64,000 bases of DNA from Chitinophaga cymbidii (GTDB lineage Bacteria > Bacteroidota > Bacteroidia > Chitinophagales > Chitinophagaceae), in assembly GCF_007992715.1 (NCBI RefSeq), contig NZ_BKAU01000001.1, forward strand, positions 868,001 to 932,000. Direction: 5' to 3'. Below the pieces are notes generated by a model. It did no database searches. It was given only the letters and a program-made list of their open reading frames with translations, and had not been told where the DNA came from. Below, piece by piece: positions 17,430 through 25,578 of this stretch. Made by a program: the position numbers and the translations under genes. Positions within the stretch are counted from its first letter, which is position 1; each line of letters starts with the position of its first letter.

Positions 17430-18644
17430 TTATTTATTGCGGTCGCTGTCGTTATTGCCGTCGGTAGCTTCATCATCGTTTTCATCGTCCCCGCCATTTT
17501 CTTCATCGTCTTCATCGTCATCAACGTTTCCGTTATCTTCATCTTCACTATTGTTGTCATCATCATCATTATCTTCACTATCGTCCTCGGTATCTTCGTC
17601 TTCGTCCTCATCATCATCTTCACCATCGCCGTCTTCATCTTCATTATCTTCATCATCTTCTTCATCGTCCTCGTTATCTTCATCTTCGTCCTCATCATCT
17701 TCACCATCGCTGTCATCATCATCACTATCTTCACCACCCTCTTCATCGTCCTCAGTATCTTCATCATCTCCACCAGCGCCGTCTTCACCTTCATTATCTT
17801 CATCATCTTCTTCATCGTCCCCGTTATCTTCATCTTCGTCCTCATCATCTTCACCATCGCTGTCATCATCATCACTATCTTCATTATTCCCACTTTCATC
17901 ATCCTCTCCAACTGCGCCCTGTTCCTGCTCCAGCCCGTCGCTTTCCTCCGCGACTTCATCATCCATCATAACCGTAGTGGTTTCCGTCAGCTCGCCGTTC
18001 TCTGAAACGATGAGATGGCCGTCATCCACGACTTCTTCATCTACCTCCAGCGTTTCGCCGCCTTCAATGGCCAGCTGCGTGGGCGGCACAAAATCCTCGT
18101 CGAACACTTCTTTCAGCTTCGGCAGGTCTTTGGGGGAATTCAGGCCGAAGTAGTCCATGAAAGCCTTTGAGGTGGAATACAGCAGGGGCTTGCCGGGCAG
18201 GTCCTCGCTGCGGCCGGAGATCACGATCAGCTCTTTTTCCAGCAGTTTTGTGATGGAATAGTCAGTGCTCACGCCGCGGATGTGCTCGATCTCGCCTTTG
18301 GAGATCGGCTGCCGGTAGGCGATGATGGCCAGTGTTTCCAGCGCGGCGGTGGACAGGCGTTTGAGGAATTTCTCGCCATTGAGCTGCGCTACTGTCTGGT
18401 AATATTCCTTTTTGGTCAGGAACTGGTATCCCCCGCCGCTTTCGCGCACGCTGAAGGCATAAAACTCGGAGTTGTATTTCTCCTGGATGGCTTCGAGGGC
18501 CGCTTCCACCTGTTCCTGCGTGGCGCGGTCTTCCAGGAAGGCCAGGGCGTTATTGAGCAGCTCGAGTATGTCCGCCACCGGCAAAGGACGGTCTGCGGCA
18601 AAGATCAATGCTTCTACGTGCGGAATGAGCTGAGAGATTTCCAT
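17430..18644 (-). CDS. scpB: Segregation and condensation protein B with long acidic tail
   Basis: 404 aa, about twice the usual ScpB length. Residues 1 to about 185 are standard ScpB: two winged-helix domains with RLSTAALETLAIIAYRQPIS, EIEHIRGVSTDYSI and DLPGKPLLYSTS. ScpB binds the ScpA kleisin and the SMC ATPase in chromosome condensation. From about residue 197 the chain turns acidic, and about 246-398 is almost only Asp, Glu, Asn, Ser and Gly, with a 50-residue internal repeat (256-286 and 306-336). The tail is probably disordered. Upstream is atpG with a terminator between them, so scpB has its own promoter. Confidence 0.92.
   Translation of the reverse strand: MEISQLIPHVEALIFAADRPLPVADILELLNNALAFLEDRATQEQVEAALEAIQEKYNSEFYAFSVRESGGGYQFLTKKEYYQTVAQLNGEKFLKRLSTAALETLAIIAYRQPISKGEIEHIRGVSTDYSITKLLEKELIVISGRSEDLPGKPLLYSTSKAFMDYFGLNSPKDLPKLKEVFDEDFVPPTQLAIEGGETLEVDEEVVDDGHLIVSENGELTETTTVMMDDEVAEESDGLEQEQGAVGEDDESGNNEDSDDDDSDGEDDEDEDEDNGDDEEDDEDNEGEDGAGGDDEDTEDDEEGGEDSDDDDSDGEDDEDEDEDNEDDEEDDEDNEDEDGDGEDDDEDEDEDTEDDSEDNDDDDNNSEDEDNGNVDDDEDDEENGGDDENDDEATDGNNDSDRNK
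17641..17883. repeat. 150-bp-period direct repeat inside the scpB tail
   Basis: The 93-base segment 17641-17733 recurs at 17791-17883 with one visible mismatch (t/c at 17671/17821). The rest is lower-grade ATC/TTC triplet repetition coding for Asp/Glu. Such DNA is prone to slippage, so tail length may vary between strains. Confidence 0.85.
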
Positions 18645-18664
18645 GAACGAAAGTCGATTAAAAC

Positions 18665-18705
18665 AAAAATGTCAAAGGCCGAAAATAAGACCTTTGACAT
18701 TTTTT
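18665..18705. terminator. Terminator between atpG and scpB
   Basis: Stem AAAAATGTCAAAGG / CCTTTGACATTTTT with a 12-base loop, A-rich on one side and T-rich on the other, so it can work in both directions. It ends the atpG transcript 43 bases after the stop. Confidence 0.85.
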
Positions 18706-18747
18706 CAGAAATATAAATATTGTGCTGTTGATTATTTGTGCATAAGA

Positions 18748-19635
18748 TCAACCCATCAGCGCTGCGGCCCCGCTCACGATCTCGGTCAGCTCGGTGGTGA
18801 TGGCTGCCTGGCGGGCGCGGTTGTATTCGATCTTCAGGTTGCGCAGCAGTTCGCCGGCGTTGTCGGTCGCTTTGTCCATCGCCGTCATCCGGGCGCCGTG
18901 CTCGGAAGCATGTGCGTCCAGCACTGCCTTGAAGAACTGGGTGTTGAGGATCTTCGGCATCAGCTCGGCGATCAGGGTAGCTTTTTCCGGTTCAAAGATG
19001 TAGTCGGCTTTGGTGGCTTTTGCTCCGTCGGTGTTTTCCACTTTGGCAATGGGCAGGAACTGCTCCACTTTAAAGCGCTGGGTGGCGGCATTCTTGAATT
19101 CGCTATAAATGATCTCCACGGCATCGTATTCCCCTTTCACAAAACCTTCCATCGCTACGGCGGCGGCTTCTTTTACATGCTCAAAGGTGAGGTCGCCGAA
19201 CAGGTCCCAGAAGCGGTCGTTCACCTTATAGCCGTTCTTGGAAAAATGCTCATAGGCTTTTTTACCGATGGGCATCACTTCCACATGTCCTTTTGCAAAC
19301 TGGGCAGCGTATTTCTCGCGGACGGTCTGCTTGGCCAGCTTGATAATATTGGCGTTGTACGCACCGCAAAGGCCGCGGTCTGACGTGATGGCCACGATCA
19401 GCACCTTTTCCACCGCGCGGTTGGCCGCCAGCGCCATGTCAATGTCGCCTTCCGTATTGCTGACGATGTTCTGCAACATCTCCTGCAATTTTACGGCGTA
19501 GGGGCGCATTTGGAGGATGGCATCCTGGGCGCGGCGCAGCTTCGCAGCACTCACCATTTTCATGGCTTTGGTGATCTGCTGTGTAGACTGGATGGATTTT
19601 ATACGGTTACGAACTTCTTTAAGCTGTCCAGACAT
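18748..19635 (-). CDS. atpG: F1Fo ATP synthase gamma subunit
   Basis: 295 aa, normal length. The N-terminal helix QLKEVRNRIKSIQSTQQIT followed by KAMKMVSAAKLRRAQ, the central SDRGLCGAYN and the C-terminal helix NLKIEYNRARQAAIT then TELTEIVSGAAAL are diagnostic of the rotor shaft of the catalytic F1 head. In most bacteria atpG follows atpA and precedes atpD. Here the upstream 380 bases hold no atpA and the next gene is a divergent DUF1080 protein, so atpG stands alone with its own promoter and terminator. Family call is certain. Confidence 0.97.
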   Translation of the reverse strand: MSGQLKEVRNRIKSIQSTQQITKAMKMVSAAKLRRAQDAILQMRPYAVKLQEMLQNIVSNTEGDIDMALAANRAVEKVLIVAITSDRGLCGAYNANIIKLAKQTVREKYAAQFAKGHVEVMPIGKKAYEHFSKNGYKVNDRFWDLFGDLTFEHVKEAAAVAMEGFVKGEYDAVEIIYSEFKNAATQRFKVEQFLPIAKVENTDGAKATKADYIFEPEKATLIAELMPKILNTQFFKAVLDAHASEHGARMTAMDKATDNAGELLRNLKIEYNRARQAAITTELTEIVSGAAALMG

Positions 19636-19828
19636 ATTCTTTTAAAGATTTATATGAAAGAACGACGGCCCTTTCATTTTCGGCTGCAAAGGTAAGCATT
19701 GGGCGGATAAATCGGAAATCCGCCTCCCGATATTTCTTCCTGATTCTGGTCAGGTTTCCCGGGAAGTTATTTATTTCTGCTATATTCGAAAAAGGAATCA
19801 TGTTCCGCCGTTTTTTTAAGCCAAGTTT

Positions 19829-19848
19829 AATTGCAATCGTTTGCAATT
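19829..19848. promoter_or_regulatory. LacI-type operator upstream of the DUF1080 gene
   Basis: AATTGCAATCGTTTGCAATT: 8-bp perfect arms (AATTGCAA / TTGCAATT) around TCGT, with the central CG typical of LacI/GalR-family sites (core TGCAANCGNTTGCA). A second, weaker copy lies before the Gfo/Idh/MocA gene at 22850. No LacI-family regulator is encoded in the window. Confidence 0.65.
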
Positions 19849-19872
19849 ATCCGGGATAATTCTTTATCTTGG
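19840..19872 (+). promoter_or_regulatory. Bacteroidota-type promoter of the DUF1080 gene
   Basis: TTTG at 19840-19843, 21 bases, then TATCTTGG at 19865-19872, close to the TTTG / TAnnTTTG consensus. The -33 element lies inside the palindromic operator, so a bound repressor would block it. The implied leader is about 135 bases. Confidence 0.5.
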
Positions 19873-20015
19873 AGCGCTCAAGTCTACTGAAGTCCGGTAG
19901 CATGGCGGCGCAACAACGGGCGGCGTGCGCAGATCAGTCAACTTTAAAACAATAAAAGCAGCGGTGCAATAGCCCGGATTGCAGAAGCGGCTTTCTGATA
20001 CAAATTCACTGTTCC

Positions 20016-21377
20016 ATGAAAAAGTACATCCTTCTCGGTTGCGGGTTGCTATGGATGGTCGCCGCACAGGCGCAGAATGGCAAATGGCAGAACCTGTTTA
20101 ACGGTAAAGATCTGAAAGGCTGGAAACAGCTTAATGGCAAAGCTATTTATGAAGTAAAGAACGGCGAGATCGTTGGTACAACGGTGCTCAAGGAGCCGAA
20201 TTCCTTCCTGGCGACGGAAAAGAATTACGGGGATTTCATTTTTGAGGTGGAGTATAAGCTGGATAACGACTTCAACTCCGGCATCCAGTTCCGCAGCCAG
20301 AGCAAGGCGGATTACCAGAATGGCCGCGTATTCGGCTACCAGATGGAAGTAGACCCGTCTGCCCGCCGCTGGAGCGGTGGCATCTATGAAGAGGGCCGCC
20401 GGGGCTGGCTGTACCCGCTGGACCTGAACCCCGCGGCACAAAACGCCTACAAGCCCAATGCCTGGAACAAATACCGCATTGAGTGCAGGGGCTCCGAGAT
20501 CCGTACCTATATCAACGGCATTGCGGCTTCCCACCTGGTAGACGCGGAACTGCCCTCCGGCTTCATCGCGCTGCAGGTACACGGCATCGGCAACAAACAG
20601 GAAGATGCCGGCAAGCACATCCGCTGGAAGAACATCCGCATCATGGAAAATCCGCCGGCTTCCCAGTATTCCCCGTATGATACGATCTATGTGGTGAATA
20701 ACGTGCCGAACACCGTTTCAGAACAGGAAAAACGCAACGGCGTACGTCTCCTGTGGGACGGCGTCAGCACCAAAGGATGGCGCAGCGCCCACAAGGCCAC
20801 TTTCCCCGAGAAAGGCTGGGAGATCAAAGACGGCACCCTGAGCGTACTGCCTTCTGACGGCGGCGAATCCACCAACGGCGGCGACATTGTTACCGAAGAG
20901 GAATTCAGCGCTTTTGACCTGGAATTTGACTTTAAACTGACCGAAGGCGCCAACAGCGGCGTCAAGTACTTCGTGACCGAAAAAGAAAGCGGTCCGGGCT
21001 CTGCAATTGGCCTTGAATTTCAGATATTAGACGACGCAAAGCATCCAGATGCAAAATTAGGCGCCGCGGGTAACAGAAAACTCGCATCTTTGTATGATCT
21101 TATCCCTTCCTACAAATTCACCAATTCCCATAAAAAGATCGGTGAATGGAACCATGGCAGGGTGGTAGTGTACCCGGACAACCGTGTGGAGCACTGGCTG
21201 AACGGTCATAAAGTGGTGAGCTATGTGAGGGGGGATAATATTTATAAAGCACTGGTGGCGCGCAGTAAGTACCAGAAATTTCCCAACTTTGGGGAAGCAG
21301 AAAAAGGACATATTCTCCTGCAGGACCACGGCAATGCCGTGAGCTTCCGCAGCGTTAAAATAAAGATTTTGAGGTAG
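20016..21377 (+). CDS. Exported protein with two DUF1080 (3-keto-disaccharide hydrolase) domains
   Basis: 453 aa. Signal peptide 1 to about 20 (LLWMVAAQAQ). Two DUF1080 domains in tandem: about 22-212 (WQNLFNGKDLKGWKQ ... WNKYRIECRGSEIRTYING) and about 240-453 (RLLWDGVSTKGWRS ... WNHGRVVVYPDNRVEHWLNG). DUF1080 is a concanavalin-like jelly roll; characterised members cleave 3-keto-glycosides, the products of Gfo/Idh/MocA dehydrogenases, by hydrolysis or elimination. The convergent neighbour is exactly such a dehydrogenase with a Tat signal, so both may act in the periplasm on the same substrate (inference). A LacI-type operator overlaps its promoter. The duplicated domain is a less common form. 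Confidence 0.88.
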   Translation: MKKYILLGCGLLWMVAAQAQNGKWQNLFNGKDLKGWKQLNGKAIYEVKNGEIVGTTVLKEPNSFLATEKNYGDFIFEVEYKLDNDFNSGIQFRSQSKADYQNGRVFGYQMEVDPSARRWSGGIYEEGRRGWLYPLDLNPAAQNAYKPNAWNKYRIECRGSEIRTYINGIAASHLVDAELPSGFIALQVHGIGNKQEDAGKHIRWKNIRIMENPPASQYSPYDTIYVVNNVPNTVSEQEKRNGVRLLWDGVSTKGWRSAHKATFPEKGWEIKDGTLSVLPSDGGESTNGGDIVTEEEFSAFDLEFDFKLTEGANSGVKYFVTEKESGPGSAIGLEFQILDDAKHPDAKLGAAGNRKLASLYDLIPSYKFTNSHKKIGEWNHGRVVVYPDNRVEHWLNGHKVVSYVRGDNIYKALVARSKYQKFPNFGEAEKGHILLQDHGNAVSFRSVKIKILR

Positions 21378-21412
21378 TCAGCGACTATTTCATTGTTCAC
21401 TGTTTTTCAACC

Positions 21413-21444
21413 GACATCCCGATTCTTCGGGATGTCCTTTTTTT
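21413..21444 (+). terminator. Rho-independent terminator after the DUF1080 gene
   Basis: Perfect 10-bp stem GACATCCCGA / TCGGGATGTC with a TTCT loop, followed by C and seven T. It touches the stop codon of the convergent Gfo/Idh/MocA gene. Confidence 0.9.
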
Positions 21445-22777
21445 ATATCCTTGGCTCCCAGCCTTTCTCGTACGTCCGTTTCCAAAGCTGTTCCGCTTCC
21501 TCATTCCCGATGATATGCCCGTTTTGCGGGTCTGTATGCAGAATGCTGCCGCTGCGGTGAGCGATATTGCCCAGGTGGCATAACAGCACGCTCTTGTGAC
21601 CTTCCGCGGCCTCCGAGTTCAGCTTTGCTTTGCCACGGATGGATTCCAGCAGGTTGTGGACGTGAATGGCGTCGAGGAACTCCCCGCCGGGGCTTACCAC
21701 ATTGGTAGCGTCGCGGTTTACCTTGTTGCCCTGCTTCACTTCTTTTACCAGCTTGCCGTCGTTGTCAACGATCCGGTAGCTGTCTCCCCCGTCATTGTAC
21801 AAGGCGCCTTTTTCCCCGAATATGGTGAAGCCGCGCCCGCTGCCTTCCAGCTGGTACGGGTGGCAGCTGCGGCCTTCCCATACGATGGCGCGGTTGCCTT
21901 CAAATTCGCAGGTGACGGTCTGTGTATCCGGCGTTTCCCAATCGTCGCCGGAATAAGCGAAGCGGCCGCCGGCGGAGGTGACCTTTATGGGAAAATCCAC
22001 GCCCATGAACCAGCGCATGCAGTCCATCTCATGCGTGGCGTTGTTGCAGGTTTCCGCCGTGCCCCAATGCCAGCGCCAGTGCCAGTTGTAATGCACGATA
22101 TTGTCCAGGTAGTCTTTCCGTGGCGCGGGCCCCTGCCACAGGTCCCAGTTCAGCGTAGACGGAACGGGCACCTTTTGCCCGGTGCCGATGGGCTTGCGGT
22201 TGTTCACATACCAGCCCCTGGCGTAGTACACGCGGCCGATAATGCCGTCTTCCCGCACTTCCTTTGCGGCCTGCTGCAGGTTGGGCCAGGAGCGGCGCTG
22301 ATTGCCCATCTGCACCAGCCGGTTATGCTTGCGGGAGGCCGCTACCAGCAGTTCGCCCTCATCGGGATTGTAGCCGAGCGGCTTTTCCACATACACGTGT
22401 TTGCCGGCCTGGCAGGCCATGATGGCGGCGGGAGCATGCCAGTGGTCGGGGGCCGCGATCATGATAACGTCCAAATCCTTCCGCAGCACCAGTTGCCGGA
22501 TGTCTTTGATGACCTCCGGCTGGCGGGACTGGTCTTTCACGGCGTCCAGGCCCTTGCGCACCGCGTTGTCGTCTACATCGCAGATGAACCCGATCTCCGC
22601 GCCGGGCAGCTTCGAGGTTATCTTTGCGAGCCAGTTGCCGCGGGAATTCACGCCCATGACGCCGACCACGATTTTGTTGGAGGGGGCGTTCTTTCCGAAA
22701 ACAGGGAAGTTCAGATAAGTCAAGCCCGCCCCTACACCGGCCATCGCGCCGGTTTTGAGAAAGTGTCTCCGTTTCAT
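21443..22777 (-). CDS. Tat-exported Gfo/Idh/MocA-family oxidoreductase
   Basis: 444 aa. A twin-arginine signal MKRRHFLKTGAMAG opens the protein, so it is exported folded with its cofactor. Rossmann motif GVMGVNSRGNW (about 39-49), the family EKP motif in VYVEKPLGYN, and the C-terminal alpha/beta domain with NNATHEMDCMRWFMG. These enzymes oxidise or reduce sugars with NAD(P); exported members are linked to 3-keto-glycoside formation. It converges on a DUF1080 gene, and both have LacI-type operators. The ebo cluster ends 140 bases upstream on the same strand, but an own promoter is likely. Confidence 0.9.
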   Translation of the reverse strand: MKRRHFLKTGAMAGVGAGLTYLNFPVFGKNAPSNKIVVGVMGVNSRGNWLAKITSKLPGAEIGFICDVDDNAVRKGLDAVKDQSRQPEVIKDIRQLVLRKDLDVIMIAAPDHWHAPAAIMACQAGKHVYVEKPLGYNPDEGELLVAASRKHNRLVQMGNQRRSWPNLQQAAKEVREDGIIGRVYYARGWYVNNRKPIGTGQKVPVPSTLNWDLWQGPAPRKDYLDNIVHYNWHWRWHWGTAETCNNATHEMDCMRWFMGVDFPIKVTSAGGRFAYSGDDWETPDTQTVTCEFEGNRAIVWEGRSCHPYQLEGSGRGFTIFGEKGALYNDGGDSYRIVDNDGKLVKEVKQGNKVNRDATNVVSPGGEFLDAIHVHNLLESIRGKAKLNSEAAEGHKSVLLCHLGNIAHRSGSILHTDPQNGHIIGNEEAEQLWKRTYEKGWEPRI

Positions 22778-22823
22778 AATGTGTTTGTTTTAGTGTGAGC
22801 CGATGCCGCTAACGTGGAAGACA

Positions 22824-22838
22824 GGGTTTAGCAAACCC
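22824..22838. promoter_or_regulatory. GGGTTT-AGC-AAACCC inverted repeat
   Basis: Perfect 6-bp arms around 3 bases, 47 bases before the start of the Tat-exported oxidoreductase. It could be a second operator or a leader hairpin; nothing distinguishes the two. Confidence 0.4.
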
Positions 22839-22849
22839 TTGCCCGTATT

Positions 22850-22869
22850 GATGACAATCGTTTGCAATA
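22850..22869. promoter_or_regulatory. Second LacI-type operator, upstream of the Gfo/Idh/MocA gene
   Basis: GATGACAATCGTTTGCAATA shares ACAATCGTTTGCAAT-like core with the site at 19829 (CAATCGTTTGCAAT identical). One half-site is imperfect (GACAA instead of TGCAA). It lies 73 bases before the start codon. Confidence 0.5.
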
Positions 22870-22917
22870 AAATTAGGGAAGGAGGATAAACTTTCTTGAA
22901 AAAAATGGATGGGCGGT

Positions 22918-24282
22918 CTATATTTCCATCGCCTTCCAGATCAGATCGTACACCTCCGTGGCGAGTAAACGTTCGCTGACGGGCTGCGTGCTGATCAGCA
23001 CGGGATGGTCTTTTACATCTCCGGCAAGGCGGCCGTGGGAGCCGCGGATGAGCGTAGCGTCAAGGGGAATAACGTCCATCAGGTAACGGAAGCCGAGTTT
23101 TTTCTTCAGCACTTTTCCGATGACTTTCAGTTTGACGAAGGGGTCCGCGGGGTTGAGGAACATTTCTACCGGATCATATCCCGGCTTGCGGTGAATATCC
23201 ACGATGCGCGCAAAGTCCGGCGCCTTCGCATCATCCAGCCAGTAATAATACGTGAACCAGCTATCGGCATCGGCTACCAGCACAATATCCCCGCTGCGTT
23301 CATGATGAATGTTGTGCGCGCGCTTCCCGTCACGGTCCAGCACCAGCTGCACACCGGGCACTTTTTCCACCAGCTCGCGTACTTTTTTATAACTATGATC
23401 ATCATTCACATACACATGCGCCACCTGGTGGTCCGCCACCACAAAGGCTTTGGACGCGCCCGCGTCCAGCAATTCCAGCCCGCGTTCCTCGCGCACCGCT
23501 ATCAGTCCCGCTTCGCGGAAAATGCGGTTGAGGTGAACGGGACGGCTGACGTTGGTGATGCCGTATTCCGATAAAATGATGATCTCGCTGTTCTTTTGCT
23601 GGTAGTGCTCCACCAGCTGCTGCACCACCTTGTCGACCGCGCGCAGCTCGGGCGCTATTTTCGTATAATCATGCCCGTATTTCTGCAGGCAGTAATCGAG
23701 ATGCGGTAAATAGATCAGCGTCAGGGAAGGATCATGCCATTTGTCCGTGAGAATGGACGCATCGGCGATCCATTGTGTGGAGCGGATGTTGGCGCCGGGG
23801 CCCCAGAACTGGAAGAGCGGGAACTGGCCCAGCTCCTGCTGCAGGCGGTCCCGCAGCTGCGCGGGATGTGCGTAGCAGTCCGGCATCTTGCGGCCGTCTG
23901 AAAGGTATTGCGGGCGCGGCGTTACAGAAAAATCGGCGCTGGAATACATGTTGTACCACCAGAACATTTTGGCGCAGGTGAATGCGGGATCGAGCTTCTT
24001 CGCGCGCTCCCATATCTTTTCCGCTTGTACCAGCTTGTTGGATTGTTTCCAGAATTTGATCTCGCAATCTTCGCGGTCATACCAGCCATTGCCTACGATG
24101 CCATGCTCACTGGGCCACTGGCCGGTAACATAGGTGGATTGCACCGCTGTGGTCACCGCCGGCAACATGGGGGCGATGGCGCCTTTATGATGTTGCTTTG
24201 CATATGCCGCCAGGAATGGCGTGTGCTCACCGATCAGTGATGAAGAAAGTCCTACTACGTCAATTACGACCGTTTTTCTCAT
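22918..24282 (-). CDS. eboF: EboF-like alkaline phosphatase / nucleotide pyrophosphatase family protein
   Basis: 454 aa from the ATG at 24282 (MRKTVVIDVVGLSSS); the frame extends 10 codons further, but this start fits the beta strand that opens the fold. It is a member of the alkaline-phosphatase-superfamily NPP group: PAVTTAVQSTYVTGQWPSEH carries the nucleophile Thr region, IILSEYGITNV replaces the usual SDHGM metal motif, and IRGSHGRLAGD is the late metal-binding His segment. In ebo clusters this gene follows eboE. The substrate is not known. It is last in the six-gene minus-strand cluster, 43 bases after eboE. Confidence 0.75.
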   Translation of the reverse strand: MRKTVVIDVVGLSSSLIGEHTPFLAAYAKQHHKGAIAPMLPAVTTAVQSTYVTGQWPSEHGIVGNGWYDREDCEIKFWKQSNKLVQAEKIWERAKKLDPAFTCAKMFWWYNMYSSADFSVTPRPQYLSDGRKMPDCYAHPAQLRDRLQQELGQFPLFQFWGPGANIRSTQWIADASILTDKWHDPSLTLIYLPHLDYCLQKYGHDYTKIAPELRAVDKVVQQLVEHYQQKNSEIIILSEYGITNVSRPVHLNRIFREAGLIAVREERGLELLDAGASKAFVVADHQVAHVYVNDDHSYKKVRELVEKVPGVQLVLDRDGKRAHNIHHERSGDIVLVADADSWFTYYYWLDDAKAPDFARIVDIHRKPGYDPVEMFLNPADPFVKLKVIGKVLKKKLGFRYLMDVIPLDATLIRGSHGRLAGDVKDHPVLISTQPVSERLLATEVYDLIWKAMEI

Positions 24283-24325
24283 AGATATGTCTGCGTTACA
24301 ATACCGGCCCAAAGCTAGGATGATG

Positions 24326-25537
24326 TCAGGATAATTCCAACTGTTGCAACACCCATTTCATTTCTCTTGCGATGGATGCGCCCATCTCCTGTTTCAGTCC
24401 TGCCGGCAGCACTTCCCAGGTATAGGTTTCCACTTCCAGGTGCTGCGTGAACGGCTTGGCAGCCTGCCGTTGCAGCACACGGGTGATATCATCGCGCGTG
24501 GAGGTCAGTGCGCCGAATTGCTGCACGAACACCGGCACATGAAAATGCGCGCGCCATTCCTGTACGGCTTCATTGTCCTTGTCAGACAGGGCTTGCGGCA
24601 GATCGGGATAATGTATTTTTTTATCGTCGCCGGTGCGGGCGATCACCTGGTGCAGGTAAACGGATTCATCAAATTCGGCAAATGCGCCGGTGGCCTGCTG
24701 CCGGGATGCCGCGTCGCGGAACTCGGCTTTCAGCGCCGCGCTGATCTGCACTTTACCGGTCTTCAATCCGAAGAAATGCAGGCGTTCCAGCACTACCAGC
24801 GGATCTTCGTAAGATACCGCGAAGTGGCAGACATCGTAGCACAACTGCACATGCTGCTTGATAGCGAGGATGGCCTCTTCTTCTTTCATGCCGAATTTAT
24901 CTTCCAGGAAGATCACGCCGGCGGGCAGCAGGTGCTGAAAATACCAGTCGATATACTCTTTCGAATTTTCCAGCATGCCGTCCGGCTCCGGCTCTACGTC
25001 CAGGTGCAGCAGCGGCCCACCTTTGCGGTGGATGCTTACCAGCTGTTCCACCACGAGCAGCATGTTGAGCGTTGCGCTTTCCATGACGGCCTTATGTTCT
25101 TCCCCGCAGCGGTGCCAGATCTTGTAAGATAAAGGAGAAGTGGAAATGCCGCCTTCCATGCCTTCCGGCAGGAGCGCGGCGAGGATGCGGAACAGGCGGA
25201 TGGTATAGGCTACGCGCTCCGCGGTGGTCCAGTCCGGCGTGTGCACATCGTCTTTTACTTTCTCCCGGTGAAAGCCGCCGTAAGGAAATCCGTTCATCGT
25301 GAATACGTAACAATCCTGTTCTTTCAGCCACTGCCGGAATGCTTCCAGCGCCGGTTCTTTGGAGAGTTCCAGGCTTGCCAGGTTGCTCAGGCGGAGGCCG
25401 ATGCCAAAGGGCGCGGCGGGCGATACTTCCGCTTTAACAGCGGGAATGAATTGCCGGAGCTGCGCGAAATGCTCCTCCCAGTTTTCACCTGCATGGATGT
25501 TGGTACAGTATGTCAGGTGGCCGTATGGCGTATGCAT
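24326..25537 (-). CDS. eboE: EboE, TIM-barrel metabolite-traffic protein
   Basis: 403 aa. The opening HLTYCTNIHAGENWEEHF is the signature of EboE, a xylose-isomerase-like TIM-barrel family. Likely metal ligands lie in LHLDVEPEPDG, FLEDKFG and CYDVCHFAVSYEDP. No signal peptide, so cytosolic. Within the ebo pathway it probably acts on a sugar- or cyclitol-like intermediate made by the EboD enzyme (inference). It starts 41 bases after the eboD stop. Family assignment is strong because of both sequence and gene order. Confidence 0.88.
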   Translation of the reverse strand: MHTPYGHLTYCTNIHAGENWEEHFAQLRQFIPAVKAEVSPAAPFGIGLRLSNLASLELSKEPALEAFRQWLKEQDCYVFTMNGFPYGGFHREKVKDDVHTPDWTTAERVAYTIRLFRILAALLPEGMEGGISTSPLSYKIWHRCGEEHKAVMESATLNMLLVVEQLVSIHRKGGPLLHLDVEPEPDGMLENSKEYIDWYFQHLLPAGVIFLEDKFGMKEEEAILAIKQHVQLCYDVCHFAVSYEDPLVVLERLHFFGLKTGKVQISAALKAEFRDAASRQQATGAFAEFDESVYLHQVIARTGDDKKIHYPDLPQALSDKDNEAVQEWRAHFHVPVFVQQFGALTSTRDDITRVLQRQAAKPFTQHLEVETYTWEVLPAGLKQEMGASIAREMKWVLQQLELS

Positions 25538-25578
25538 GGTATAATGAATTGTCTAATGTCCGAATCTGTTTTTTTACG

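Larger units (their letters stand above)
19636..20015. other. Divergent intergenic region with operator and promoter
   Basis: No coding frame. It separates atpG (-) from the two-domain DUF1080 gene (+) and contains the LacI-type palindrome and the promoter listed separately. Confidence 0.6.

Noticed and set aside
17355..18153. Two long plus-strand frames rich in Ser or Ile/Phe over the scpB tail
   Set aside because: They are antisense readings of the Asp/Glu triplet repeat; composition is fully explained by the scpB tail.
21596..22798. 400-codon plus-strand frame opposite the Tat-exported oxidoreductase
   Set aside because: Antisense shadow; no domain recognised, while the minus frame has all family motifs.
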